63,488 nucleotides of DNA from Pelagibacterales bacterium SAG-MED01 (GCA_014654455.1 JACWCY010000003.1:91279-154766); one strand, 5' to 3'. Positions 42,032 to 51,326 are shown, numbered from the stretch's first letter. A program made the numbers and translations. The notes: a model not told the origin generated them from the sequence alone.

Positions 42032-42962
42032 CGCTTAACCACTTACTTATTAACTTCATATTAATCAATGATTTTTCAATATTAAATAAATTTAATTCTA
42101 TATTTTGATCAATAAAGCTTTGAGATACCTTTTGGATTTGATTAGCATAAACTGATAAATTTGAATTAACTGATTTTATATGAAAATGATTATTACTTGA
42201 AACTTCAATTGTTGAGTTCATTTTAGGAGTCCAAGGTTCATTAATTTTAATAAATCCTTTTGACCCATGAATTATACAAATATTATTTAGATTTGATTTA
42301 AAACTAACATGTATTTTACCTTCTATTTTGTTATCGTAATTTAATATTGCTGTTGCATCATCATCAACATTAGATTTTGCGTAACTTAGAGTTTTTGATT
42401 TTATCATTATTTTTTCTAAGTTTTTTGTAAACAACATGAAAAAGCTTAAAGGATAACAACCTAAATCAAAAATGACACCTCCACCTAATGATTTATTGAA
42501 TAATCTTGATGAAGGATTAAACTTTGCTTTAAATCCAAAATTACTTTCAATACTTTGAATTTCACCTATCTCATCATTATTAATCAAATTCATTAGCTCG
42601 ACTGTTTGAGGATGAGAATAATATGCAATAGCTTCAAATAATTGTTTTTTTTTAAATAATAATTTTTGAATTTTTGATAGATCATTTAGTGATGTTGAAA
42701 TTGGTTTTTCACATAAAATTCTTTTTTCTTTTTTTAAAATTTTTTCAATCAGTTCTAAGTGAGTATTATTTAAAGTAGAAATATAAATTGCATCAATATT
42801 TTTATTATTTATTAAACTTTCATAAGTTTCATTATTGTAATTTTTGAATGTTTTTCCTGATTTGCTGGCAATGCCAATTAATTTTGAATTTGATGTTTCG
42901 TCTATAGCATTTGCAAATGCTAAACCCATACGACCTAATCCTAAAATGCCCCAATTTATCAT
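42018..42962 (-). CDS. Gfo/Idh/MocA-family NAD(P) oxidoreductase
   Basis: 314 residues. The Rossmann start is WGILGLGRMGLAFANAI, then the EKPISTSLNDL motif, whose Lys is catalytic in the family. The C-terminal domain carries GGGVIFDLGCYPLSFF with the conserved DxGxxP-like motif. Such enzymes oxidise sugars or inositols. The gene joins a glycosyltransferase gene with a one-base overlap, so nucleotide-sugar or glycan work is as plausible as catabolism. Confidence 0.85.
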   Translation of the reverse strand: MINWGILGLGRMGLAFANAIDETSNSKLIGIASKSGKTFKNYNNETYESLINNKNIDAIYISTLNNTHLELIEKILKKEKRILCEKPISTSLNDLSKIQKLLFKKKQLFEAIAYYSHPQTVELMNLINNDEIGEIQSIESNFGFKAKFNPSSRLFNKSLGGGVIFDLGCYPLSFFMLFTKNLEKIMIKSKTLSYAKSNVDDDATAILNYDNKIEGKIHVSFKSNLNNICIIHGSKGFIKINEPWTPKMNSTIEVSSNNHFHIKSVNSNLSVYANQIQKVSQSFIDQNIELNLFNIEKSLINMKLISKWLSDESI

Positions 42963-43843
42963 TAAGAATTATCAAACCAATCTTTATACTTTTCTTTATG
43001 CTCAATAAGATAATTGGGTAGAATCTTATCTTCAACTAATTGAAGTTTGTAGTTTGCATTATACTTGTTATCTTCAGATTTATCAGCTTGATGATTATAA
43101 TTAACAATCTTATTATCAATACACATTTGAATATCTTTGACAGTGACACCAGAATTATCAAATTCGTTATGATGCCCAAAATTAGAAAGTTTTGTGTAAA
43201 TTTCTTCAGCAGATTTTAAATTTGTAAAGTGCCATCCACCATTCTCTACAATCTTTAAATTTGTTTGTTTGGATTTAGAAAAGAAAGTATCAATACGCCA
43301 AAATGGATATCTCTTATTTTTTAAATTTCTTAACCATGAAAATGATAATAATTTCTTTTTTTTACAGGCTTTTGTGCCATACCATGGCATTAAATCGTAA
43401 AATAAATTTAATTTATAATAAAAAAATAATTGTTTAAAAATATAGATATCATTTTGTGATTCTTTGAAGTGCTTAGAATTGAAATTTGGAATTTCATCAT
43501 TATCGCTAAGGCAAATCAAATCATTATCTGATGCATCTTTTACGGCATTCATCATAAAATTGTAAGATTGTTCAATTCTCAATAAACTATTCATTCTTTT
43601 TGTTGAACTTGAAATATTTGTTGTATCTATTTCATCAGGCTCATCTTCAATTACCAAATATTCTATTTTATCTTTAAATTTTGGAAAATTATTAATATTA
43701 AAGTTCAAAGGTTTTTTTTTGCCACTGTGAGAGAATTTAGACTCAGTGATAATGAATTTGTCGACATATTGATTTAAGATATTGAATCTTATATCGAGCA
43801 TTAAATCCTCAGAATAATAAGTAGTACAATCAATAATTTTCAT
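42962..43843 (-). CDS. GT17-like glycosyltransferase
   Basis: 293 residues with the beginnings of family GT17: MKIIDCTTYYSEDLMLDIRFNIL, FIITESKFSHSGKKKPL and the metal-site-like CLSDNDEIPN (111-120). The family includes N-acetylglucosaminyltransferases. It probably adds a sugar to a surface glycan. The gene is an odd insertion between the tau transporter and a dehydrogenase set, with a 21-base gap from tauC and overlap with the next gene. Confidence 0.8.
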   Translation of the reverse strand: MKIIDCTTYYSEDLMLDIRFNILNQYVDKFIITESKFSHSGKKKPLNFNINNFPKFKDKIEYLVIEDEPDEIDTTNISSSTKRMNSLLRIEQSYNFMMNAVKDASDNDLICLSDNDEIPNFNSKHFKESQNDIYIFKQLFFYYKLNLFYDLMPWYGTKACKKKKLLSFSWLRNLKNKRYPFWRIDTFFSKSKQTNLKIVENGGWHFTNLKSAEEIYTKLSNFGHHNEFDNSGVTVKDIQMCIDNKIVNYNHQADKSEDNKYNANYKLQLVEDKILPNYLIEHKEKYKDWFDNS

Positions 43844-43864
43844 TAATTAAATGAATTTAACTAA

Positions 43865-45790
43865 TTAACCTTTTCCACGCCATGGAATTGTTTTATCAAT
43901 AATTTTTCTTAAAGTAACATCAAATAAAAGACCAAGCATTCCCATAATAAATATAGTGATCCAAATAACTTCATATTGGAAATATTTTTTTGCAACGTTT
44001 TCAACAAAACCTATACCTGTTGTACCAGCTAAAAATTCTGCTGCTACTAAAGTGCCCCAGCACATACCAACAGCAACCCTTATACCTGTTAGGATTTCAG
44101 GCAGAGAGTTAGGAAAAATTACATGTCTTAAAATTTGTTTTTTTGAAGCTCCTAATGAGTGAGCTGCATGAATTTTTGAAAGCTGTGTTCCTGAAGCACC
44201 AGCTCTTGCTGAAATAATCATTATAGACAATGAAACCATAAATAATAAAAATACTTTACCTGTATTATCTATACCTAGAACAGAAATTATAAGTGGTGCC
44301 CAGGCTAAAGGCGGTACAGGTCTGTAAAGTTCAATCAAAGGATCAAAAAAGCCTTTTGCGAATCTATTGAGACCCATGAATAATCCTAATGGAACACCAA
44401 TAATTATTCCAAATACTAATCCTAGAAAAACTCTCATAAAGGAGTCCCAAATATGTCCGTAAGGTACAGGCACTTTTAATAATTCAAAGTCACCTGTTAC
44501 AACTTTAAGCACCATTCCTTTAAAGTTTTGTTTTACTATTCCATCTTTTGTATGAACAGGATATTTCCCTGGTATAACATCAGCTATCCAATCGGGTAAA
44601 ATAAAACCAATCATCTTACTTACATCAACCATATTAATCCATAAAAGGGGGATGTCTTTGTAGCCAACACTTGGTTTAGACATGAGAATAAATTTATTAA
44701 AAGTATCTGATGGTTTGGGTAGCCATCTTCCTGATCCTTGTTCTGAACAACTTGGACCACTTGCAACAATCGTTCCAGCTGGAAAAAGAAAAATATCAAT
44801 GAATCTTAACCCACCTTGAGCTTTTACTTGTGCATTATCAAATTTGATAATAGCACTCTGCATTTTATCTAGTGTATTTGGTGGATATATACTTGCAAAT
44901 TCTATTCTTCTTGCAATTTTAACAATATTTTTAGCATACGAAGAGGCTATTTCTTCATTGTCATCTAGGCCCGATCTATAAACTTTAATTTCATCCTTAA
45001 TTTCTTTTATTTTGTTTTTAAATTGTGGATTATGGTTTCGTAATTTAAAAAATTCATCACTTATTAAGTTTAACTCTTGAGCCGCAGCATGAAATTTTAA
45101 ACCCTTATCTGTTGCTGGTATTAAAGGTACCTCTATTGTATTTTCAATACTTCCACTTCCTGCATCAACTTTTGTAATACCCCATCCACCTTCTTCACTT
45201 ACAGCTCTTAGCCTTTCATTAAGTTCTTGTTCAGTTTCAAATGGATAATCAGTTTTATTAAAATTCTCAGTTAAAAGGTTAATTTTACCAGTGATATCAC
45301 TTATTTTTTGTTTAGTTTTATTTTCAAGTAAATCTTCATTAGTTAACAATGGAATTAATTGATTGGTTTTAGTTATAAAACTAACAAGAATTGCTTTTTG
45401 TTGATTATTGAGTTCTTGAGAACTCTGTATTTCAATTGAAATATTCTTAAGGTTCTTATTTTCTTTCTTAATTTGTGAAGTGCTCTTGAACTCTCTTTCC
45501 TCTATAGGAAATTGATATTTCAATCCTAGCATTGAATCGTTTATTTTTGCTACCTGGCAAAGTTCGTTAGCAGATTTTGGATAAAATCCCTTTGCTATGT
45601 CCCAAGAATAATAAAGCCAAATTAAAAGAAGAAAACTACTTCCAACAATCACCCAGTGCGTACCTCCTAACGCTCTTTCAGGGTTTCCAAAAACTGCATC
45701 AATTTTTTCAGTTTTAATTAAACGTCTTCCATAAAGGATGCAGCCGATAACGGCAAAAAATATTAAAAAAGTTATTATTTGAGTAAGCAT
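43865..45790 (-). CDS. tauC: ABC transporter permease (TauC-like) with large extra domain
   Basis: Membrane subunit of the tau-type importer, unusually large at 641 residues compared with about 270 for TauC. Two helices near the N-terminus (about 5-20 and 47-64) are followed by a largely soluble, Lys/Glu-rich stretch of around 300 residues, then the standard permease domain from about residue 420 with the EAA loop SLGASKKQILRHVIFPNSLPE. The inserted part probably faces the periplasm. It directly follows tauB. Function in taurine or related sulfonate uptake is inferred from partners. Confidence 0.85.
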   Translation of the reverse strand: MLTQIITFLIFFAVIGCILYGRRLIKTEKIDAVFGNPERALGGTHWVIVGSSFLLLIWLYYSWDIAKGFYPKSANELCQVAKINDSMLGLKYQFPIEEREFKSTSQIKKENKNLKNISIEIQSSQELNNQQKAILVSFITKTNQLIPLLTNEDLLENKTKQKISDITGKINLLTENFNKTDYPFETEQELNERLRAVSEEGGWGITKVDAGSGSIENTIEVPLIPATDKGLKFHAAAQELNLISDEFFKLRNHNPQFKNKIKEIKDEIKVYRSGLDDNEEIASSYAKNIVKIARRIEFASIYPPNTLDKMQSAIIKFDNAQVKAQGGLRFIDIFLFPAGTIVASGPSCSEQGSGRWLPKPSDTFNKFILMSKPSVGYKDIPLLWINMVDVSKMIGFILPDWIADVIPGKYPVHTKDGIVKQNFKGMVLKVVTGDFELLKVPVPYGHIWDSFMRVFLGLVFGIIIGVPLGLFMGLNRFAKGFFDPLIELYRPVPPLAWAPLIISVLGIDNTGKVFLLFMVSLSIMIISARAGASGTQLSKIHAAHSLGASKKQILRHVIFPNSLPEILTGIRVAVGMCWGTLVAAEFLAGTTGIGFVENVAKKYFQYEVIWITIFIMGMLGLLFDVTLRKIIDKTIPWRGKG

Positions 45791-46588
45791 TTAAATATCT
45801 TTTCCCATTATTTCTTCTTCCATATTCCAAATCATTTCTAATATTTCCTCACGTTTTGCAGAAAAATCTTTATTTTTTTTGATATCTCTTAAATCTTCTT
45901 TAAGACCCATTGAGGCAAATGGGAGATTGTACTCTTTATGTATACGACCAGGCCGAGGTGCCATCACATATAATCTTTCACCAAGCAATAAAGCTTCTTC
46001 GACAGAGTGAGTAATTAGAATAATTGTTTTTCCAGTTTCTTTCCATATTTTTAAAACTAAAGACTGCATTTTTTCTCTTGTTAGAGCATCCAAAGCTCCC
46101 AATGGTTCATCCATAAGGATTAAATCTGGATCATTGATAAGACATCTTGCGAGAGCTACTCTCTGTTGCATTCCCCCAGATAATTGATAAGTTGGAGTAT
46201 TTCCAAAACCTTTTAATCCAACGATTTCCAACCATTCTTCAACTTTTTTAGCTGTTTTAGTAGGATCTTCTTTTTTCATTCTTAATCCAAAATTCACATT
46301 TTCTGTAACAGTTAACCACTCAAATAAGGCTCCTTGTTGAAAAACCATTCCTCTTTCAACACCCGGTCCGTCTATTTCATTATTATTTAATGTGATACTT
46401 CCAGATGTTGGTCTGATAAATCCTGCAGTAATATTTAGTAAAGTTGTTTTTCCACAACCTGATGGACCAAGAACCGTTAATAGTTCTCCTTTTTTAAGAG
46501 TGAAATTCAAATCTTTTAATGCGTGAACCGTTTCTCCTTTAGGAGTTGTAAAAATCATGTTTAGATTTTGAGAAACTAAATCACTCAT
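45791..46588 (-). CDS. tauB: ABC transporter ATP-binding protein (TauB-like)
   Basis: ATPase of a nitrate/sulfonate/taurine-type importer, 265 residues. Walker A GPSGCGKTT, Q-loop VFQQGALFEWLTV, signature LSGGMQQRVALARCL and Walker B LILMDEPLGALD are intact. The C-terminal MAPRPGRIHKEYNLPF is typical of TauB/SsuB. Its stop is followed directly by tauC. It lies 87 bases after tauA, a gap holding a strong hairpin with U tract. Confidence 0.92.
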   Translation of the reverse strand: MSDLVSQNLNMIFTTPKGETVHALKDLNFTLKKGELLTVLGPSGCGKTTLLNITAGFIRPTSGSITLNNNEIDGPGVERGMVFQQGALFEWLTVTENVNFGLRMKKEDPTKTAKKVEEWLEIVGLKGFGNTPTYQLSGGMQQRVALARCLINDPDLILMDEPLGALDALTREKMQSLVLKIWKETGKTIILITHSVEEALLLGERLYVMAPRPGRIHKEYNLPFASMGLKEDLRDIKKNKDFSAKREEILEMIWNMEEEIMGKDI

Positions 46589-46617
46589 AAAATAACTTTA
46601 TAATTAAATTCTTATTA

Positions 46618-46655
46618 AAAAAATAGGCACCAATTTATTAAATTGGCGCCTATTA
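46618..46655 (-). terminator. Intercistronic terminator-like hairpin between tauA and tauB
   Basis: A 15-bp stem: arms 46655-46641 and 46637-46623, three-base loop (46638-46640), with one pair being G-U on the minus-strand RNA and A-C on the plus strand, so it is a proper stem only in the tau direction. U residues follow at 46622-46618. Such a structure after a binding-protein gene usually gives more binding protein than ATPase/permease by partial termination and mRNA protection. Confidence 0.8.
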
Positions 46656-46675
46656 AATTTATTTCTCTATAATAA

Positions 46676-47617
46676 TTATAGAGGTAAGAAACTAGTATCT
46701 ACGTTTCCACCTGGTGTTCCCATACCTTTTAGGAACGCATCAAGATTTCCACTCTTCATAGATTTTTCTGTTTCTGCAGGAGTAAGAAATTTGAAACCAC
46801 TTAAAGTTTCTTTCATATCAGCAACTTTCATTTCAGAAGCTTTAGCCATAACATTCATGTCAGCTTTACCAGCTTTATATCTAGCATTAGCTTCATGAGT
46901 TACTTCTATAAAAGTTCTTAGCATTCCTGGATTTTCCTTCATAAACTTTGTAGTTACTGAAGTGATATCTATTCCTAAGATACCAGCAGCTCTCGCTTCA
47001 TCAACTGTAAGTAATCTTGATCCTACAGCAGTTGCAGCTTTAATAGAGTTACCACCAAATAAACATGCCATTACAACATCACCACTTACTAATGCAGCAG
47101 CTCCTTCTTCAGGGTCCATTTGAATTATATCCATTTTACCTCTGTCAGCTCCAACAACTTTCATACTTTCATCAAAAACATACTCAGCCATTGTTCCAAG
47201 TGGAACAGCAACTTTTTTGCCTTCTAATTCAGTAGCGTTAGCTTTTGTAATTCCAGAAGCATTAGAAGTAACACAAGTTGTTCCTCCCATTCCGTATTCC
47301 ATAGCAATATCAACTAGTTTGATTGGTGCTTTAGATTTTACAGCATTAATAAATGGTACTAATCCTTGCGAATAAGATATATCAATATCACCCGCTAACA
47401 TAGCATCAGTCATTGCTCCACCGTTAGTGAAGTTTGTCCACTTTACTGGTACTCCAAGTGCCTTAGCGAAGTTTTTTTTCTGCATATCCTCTAAGTTTGG
47501 ACTTGGCCATTCTAGAAAGTAAGCAACTCTAACTTCGTTTGCTGCTGAATTAGCAACTGAAACAGACAAGTTAAGAGCTACGATTGCTCCTAGAATAAAA
47601 CTAATTATTTTTCTCAT
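46676..47617 (-). CDS. tauA: Periplasmic binding protein, taurine/sulfonate type
   Basis: 313 residues with a Sec signal (MRKIISFILGAIVALNLSVSVANSA). The mature part, EVRVAYFLEWPSPNL, GALxDAMLAGDIDISYSQGLVPF and DIAMEYGMGGTTCVTS, is of the NMT1/TauA family. Ligand is probably taurine or a related sulfonate or omega-amino acid; the adjacent aminotransferase and alanine dehydrogenase fit taurine. Strong Shine-Dalgarno absent in the simple form (GAGG seen). First gene of the transporter operon. Confidence 0.88.
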   Translation of the reverse strand: MRKIISFILGAIVALNLSVSVANSAANEVRVAYFLEWPSPNLEDMQKKNFAKALGVPVKWTNFTNGGAMTDAMLAGDIDISYSQGLVPFINAVKSKAPIKLVDIAMEYGMGGTTCVTSNASGITKANATELEGKKVAVPLGTMAEYVFDESMKVVGADRGKMDIIQMDPEEGAAALVSGDVVMACLFGGNSIKAATAVGSRLLTVDEARAAGILGIDITSVTTKFMKENPGMLRTFIEVTHEANARYKAGKADMNVMAKASEMKVADMKETLSGFKFLTPAETEKSMKSGNLDAFLKGMGTPGGNVDTSFLPL

Positions 47618-47717
47618 TTTTATCCTCTCATTAATTTAATTAAATTAGACCTATTAAAATTCAATTTAAGCAGGATGTAAAACAAATAAAAATACAATTT
47701 AAGGTTGAATTAACTTA

Positions 47718-47737
47718 TGTCTCTTTTGTGAGAGGCA
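47718..47737. promoter_or_regulatory. Dyad in the tauA-aminotransferase divergent region
   Basis: TGTCTCT (47718-47724) and AGAGGCA (47731-47737) pair over seven positions with one G-T, separated by six bases. It lies in the middle of the 194-base region that must hold the promoters of both divergent genes. A shared regulator site for sulfonate/amine catabolism is plausible. A separate 16-base A/T palindrome at 47632-47647 is less convincing because of base composition. Confidence 0.35.
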
Positions 47738-47811
47738 AAAATAATCCTTTTAAACAAACAAATATAGTCTAAGAATTTTATTAATAGTTAATTAATAAAT
47801 TAAAAAAAATT

Positions 47812-49158
47812 ATGAGCTCAGAAAATAGAACTTCAGTTCCAAATTCATTGAATGAACATTGGATGCCATTTACATCTAATAAAGATTTTAAAGCTAACCC
47901 AAGATTAATTACTGAAGCTAAAGGTGTCTATTTAAAGACCCATCACGGAAAAACGCAAATTGATGCTAGCTCAGGATTATTTTGTAATCCTTTGGGTCAT
48001 GGAAGAAAAGAAATCACAGAAGCTGTTACAAAACAACTTGATACATTAGATTATGCTCAACCTTTTCAACAAGGTTTTGGAGGTTCCTTTGAATTAGCTA
48101 CAAAAATTTCAAAACACACTCCTGGAGATTTAAATAAAATGTTTTTTACAATTTGTGGATCTACTGCTGTTGAAACTGCAATTAAAATTGCTGTTGCTTA
48201 TCATAGAGCAAAAGGAGATGCGCAAAGATTTAGATTTGTAGGTCGAGAAAGAGGTTATCATGGAATGAATATTGGTTGTGTTTCTGTTGGAGGAATGGTT
48301 AACAATGTAAAAACATTTGCAAGTATTTTAATGCCAGGTGTTCAACACATAAGACATACTCATTTACCAGAACATAAATTTGTAAGTGGTCAACCAGAAA
48401 CAGGTGATTATTTAGCAAATGATCTTGAAACAATTTGTCAAAACTTTGGTGGTGAAAATATAGCTGCATGTATTGTTGAGCCAATTGCAGGATCAACAGG
48501 AACTCTAGTTCCACCAAAAGGATATTTACAAAAACTTAGAAAGATTTGTGATAAACATGGAATACTTCTAATTTTTGATGAAGTAATTACAGGTTGGGGT
48601 AGAACAGGATCTAAATTTGGTGCTCATGAGTTCGGTGTTACACCAGACATAATGACGATGGCAAAAGCAACAACTAATGGTGTTGTGCCAATGGGCGTTG
48701 TTGCTTGTAATGACTCTATTTATGATGCTGTAATGGATGCTTCTCCAAAAGGTGCTGTAGAATTATTTCATGGATACACTTATTCAGGAATTCCAGTTGC
48801 TGTTGCAGCAGCATTAGCTGTACAAGATATTTTTGAGAAAGATGATATTTTTAATAGAGCAAAAAATTTAGCTCCTTACTTCCAAAAAGGTTTATTTTCT
48901 CTTCAAGACTTAGAGTCAGTAGATAATATCAGGGGATATGGAATGATGGGAGGTATTGATATGAAATTAAATACAAAACCTGGAAAAGCTGGTTATGAAA
49001 CTTTTAAAGCTTGCTATGAAGCAGGAGTTAATTTTAAAGCAACAGGTGACTGTTTAATTATTGCTCCACAATTTATATGTGAAGAAAAACATATTGATGA
49101 AATTATTGATAAATTAAGAACAGGCATCACTAATTATCAAAAAAACCAAAAGAACTAG
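47812..49158 (+). CDS. Class III omega-aminotransferase (taurine:pyruvate type?)
   Basis: PLP aminotransferase of 448 residues. The cofactor aspartate is in LLIFDEVITGWGRTG, the PLP-lysine in MTMAKATTNG, and the N-terminal HWMPFTSNKDFKANPRL is typical of omega-amino-acid:pyruvate aminotransferases. Divergence from tauABC and the following alanine dehydrogenase suggest the taurine-to-sulfoacetaldehyde reaction, making alanine from pyruvate. Beta-alanine or GABA are alternative donors. No xsc gene follows. The gene name tpa is not used as sequence alone does not prove it. Confidence 0.85.
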   Translation: MSSENRTSVPNSLNEHWMPFTSNKDFKANPRLITEAKGVYLKTHHGKTQIDASSGLFCNPLGHGRKEITEAVTKQLDTLDYAQPFQQGFGGSFELATKISKHTPGDLNKMFFTICGSTAVETAIKIAVAYHRAKGDAQRFRFVGRERGYHGMNIGCVSVGGMVNNVKTFASILMPGVQHIRHTHLPEHKFVSGQPETGDYLANDLETICQNFGGENIAACIVEPIAGSTGTLVPPKGYLQKLRKICDKHGILLIFDEVITGWGRTGSKFGAHEFGVTPDIMTMAKATTNGVVPMGVVACNDSIYDAVMDASPKGAVELFHGYTYSGIPVAVAAALAVQDIFEKDDIFNRAKNLAPYFQKGLFSLQDLESVDNIRGYGMMGGIDMKLNTKPGKAGYETFKACYEAGVNFKATGDCLIIAPQFICEEKHIDEIIDKLRTGITNYQKNQKN

Positions 49159-49194
49159 TTCATTTATAGTTATTATATAACTTAGAGAGTAACA

Positions 49195-50307
49195 ATGCGG
49201 ATAGGCGTACCTAAAGAGATCAAACCACAAGAAAATAGAATAGGTTTAACTCCTGATAGTGTAAAAACTTTAGTGTCAGAAGGTCATGAAGTTTTAATTG
49301 AAAATAATGGTGGATTTGAAGCTGGTTTCGAAAATGATCAATACACTAAAGCTGGAGCAAAGATTATAGATAAAGCATCAGATATTTTTAGTGATGCTGA
49401 AATAATTGTTAAAGTAAAAGAACCCCAAAAAGTTGAAGTAGACATGATTAGAGAAAATCAAATTGTATATACTTATCTCCATTTAGCTGCCGCAAAAGAA
49501 CTAACAGAAGGATTAATAAAATCAAAAAGCATAAATATTGCTTACGAAACTGTAACTGATGACAATGGTAGACTTCCATTACTTGCACCAATGAGTGCTG
49601 TTGCAGGCCGTATGTCGGTTCAAGCTGGCGCACATTGCTTAGAAAAAAATCAAAAAGGCAGAGGAGTTTTATTAGGAGGAGCACCAGGAGGCGAGCCTGC
49701 AAATGTATTAATTCTTGGAGGTGGAGTAGTAGGGGAGAATGCAGCAGTGATAGCAACTGGTATGCAGGCAAAAGTTCATATCGTTGATAGATCTGAAGCA
49801 AGATTAAAACAATTAGTAAAGATATTTGGAGATAAAATAATTCCAGAACAAAGTGACAAAATAGATTTAAACAAATTAGTTGCTGAAGCAGATTTATTAA
49901 TTGGTGGTGTTTTGATCCCTGGAGCAGAGGCTCCAAAACTGGTAACTAAAGATATGTTGAAATTAATGAAAAGAGGTTCTGTAATTGTTGATGTAGCTAT
50001 TGATCAAGGAGGATGTGTTGAAACAAGTAAACCAACAACTCATGGTGATCCAACATATATAGTTGATGATGTTGTTCATTACTGTGTTGCAAATATGCCT
50101 GGAGGTGTACCTAGAACATCTACTTTTGCATTAAATCAAGCAACACTTCCTTATTTAGTTAAACTAGCAAACAAAGGTTATCAAAAAGCTTTAGGAGGCG
50201 ATAAAAACTTTTTAGCAGGACTTAATGTTTGTAAAGGACAAGTAACATATAAAGCTGTTGCAGATGTTTTTGGGCATGAGTTTGTAGAACCTATTAAAGC
50301 AATTTAA
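49195..50307 (+). CDS. ald: Alanine dehydrogenase
   Basis: Reversibly deaminates alanine to pyruvate and ammonium. The 370 residues match the family and carry MRIGVPKEIKPQENRIGLTP at the start (substrate-binding Arg/Lys), the NAD motif LILGGGVVGENAAVIA and the C-terminal HYCVANMPGGVPRTST. It lies 36 bases after the aminotransferase and would recycle its pyruvate acceptor and release ammonium, the arrangement seen in taurine catabolic clusters. Confidence 0.95.
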   Translation: MRIGVPKEIKPQENRIGLTPDSVKTLVSEGHEVLIENNGGFEAGFENDQYTKAGAKIIDKASDIFSDAEIIVKVKEPQKVEVDMIRENQIVYTYLHLAAAKELTEGLIKSKSINIAYETVTDDNGRLPLLAPMSAVAGRMSVQAGAHCLEKNQKGRGVLLGGAPGGEPANVLILGGGVVGENAAVIATGMQAKVHIVDRSEARLKQLVKIFGDKIIPEQSDKIDLNKLVAEADLLIGGVLIPGAEAPKLVTKDMLKLMKRGSVIVDVAIDQGGCVETSKPTTHGDPTYIVDDVVHYCVANMPGGVPRTSTFALNQATLPYLVKLANKGYQKALGGDKNFLAGLNVCKGQVTYKAVADVFGHEFVEPIKAI

Positions 50308-50317
50308 TCATTCAAAA

Positions 50318-51298
50318 TTATAAATAGTTTTTAAATTTTCTAAATTTTTTATTATTTATTAGATAATTAACCCACTTAATCTCATCTTTAATAATATTTT
50401 TAATGTTTGAATAAATTGGTTTCCATTGGAGTTTTTTTTTAGCTTTTACAATTGAACAAGTAAGAAAATCAACATCTCCTTTTCTTCTTTTTACAATTTT
50501 AAAATTGTTACTAATATTTGTTATTTTTTTTACTGTATCTAATATCTCAAAATTAGTTTTTTTAGAAGAAGAGCCAATATTAATGATCTCAAAGTTATTT
50601 TGACTCATTAATAAAAATTTAATTGATTTTTCTATTGCATTACAAATATCCTTTATGTGCACATAGTCTCTTACACAAGTTCCATCTTTAGTTTTATAAT
50701 TATTTCCATATACGTAAATTTGTTGTTTAAGTAAATTTTTATAGACAATAGTAGGTATTAAATGAGTTTCAGGATTGTGAAATTCGCCTATAATTTTTTT
50801 TTTAAGTTGCAAACTAGAACAAACATTAAAAAATCTTAGAATAATTGAATTTATTTTAGAATTTCTAATAATTTTTTCACACTCATTTTTTGTTCTTGCA
50901 TAAGTACTTTTTGGATTAATTCTACTTTTTTCATTAAGTACTTTATTATTATATTTATAGAGAGCTGCTGTACTAGAAAATATTAGATTATTTAAATTAT
51001 TTTTTTTCATAACATTAACTAAATTTTTAGTAGCTACTACATTATTCAAATAATATTTATTTTTATTAATAGTTTCATCCACAAGAGACTGAGCCGCTAA
51101 ATGAACAATTAAATTTGGTTTTTCTTTTCTAAGAAAACGATCAAGTTTTTTGGAGTTTGTAAGATCACACTTTTTGATTAGTTTAAATTTGTTATTAATC
51201 TTATCTACACCTAAAACTCTAAATTTTTGTTTTAGATAAAAATATAAACAAGACCCAATATAACCAGAAGCACCAGTGATTAATATTTTTATTTTCAT
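50318..51298 (-). CDS. Nucleotide-sugar epimerase (GalE-like, SDR)
   Basis: Extended short-chain dehydrogenase of 326 residues acting on a UDP- or dTDP-sugar. NAD motif TGASGYIGS (8-16), LAAQSLVDE, STAALY (109-114) and catalytic Tyr133/Lys137 (YARTK). The C-terminus fits UDP-glucose 4-epimerase (GTCVRDYVHIKD, KRRKGDVDFL). GalE is the best guess. Isolated from other glycan genes, between alanine dehydrogenase and a flavoprotein; very Lys/Asn-rich. Confidence 0.87.
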   Translation of the reverse strand: MKIKILITGASGYIGSCLYFYLKQKFRVLGVDKINNKFKLIKKCDLTNSKKLDRFLRKEKPNLIVHLAAQSLVDETINKNKYYLNNVVATKNLVNVMKKNNLNNLIFSSTAALYKYNNKVLNEKSRINPKSTYARTKNECEKIIRNSKINSIILRFFNVCSSLQLKKKIIGEFHNPETHLIPTIVYKNLLKQQIYVYGNNYKTKDGTCVRDYVHIKDICNAIEKSIKFLLMSQNNFEIINIGSSSKKTNFEILDTVKKITNISNNFKIVKRRKGDVDFLTCSIVKAKKKLQWKPIYSNIKNIIKDEIKWVNYLINNKKFRKFKNYL

Positions 51299-51326
51299 TT
51301 TAATTTATTTTTAATATAACACTAAA

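Noticed and set aside
47632..47647. 16-base A/T-only palindrome as an operator
   Set aside because: Such palindromes are expected by chance at this base composition; kept only as a note in the control-region finding.
49448..49936. Minus-strand frame of 162 codons rich in Leu/Gln
   Set aside because: It is fully inside ald, which has all family motifs; the low-complexity Leu/Gln content is what antisense of such codons gives.
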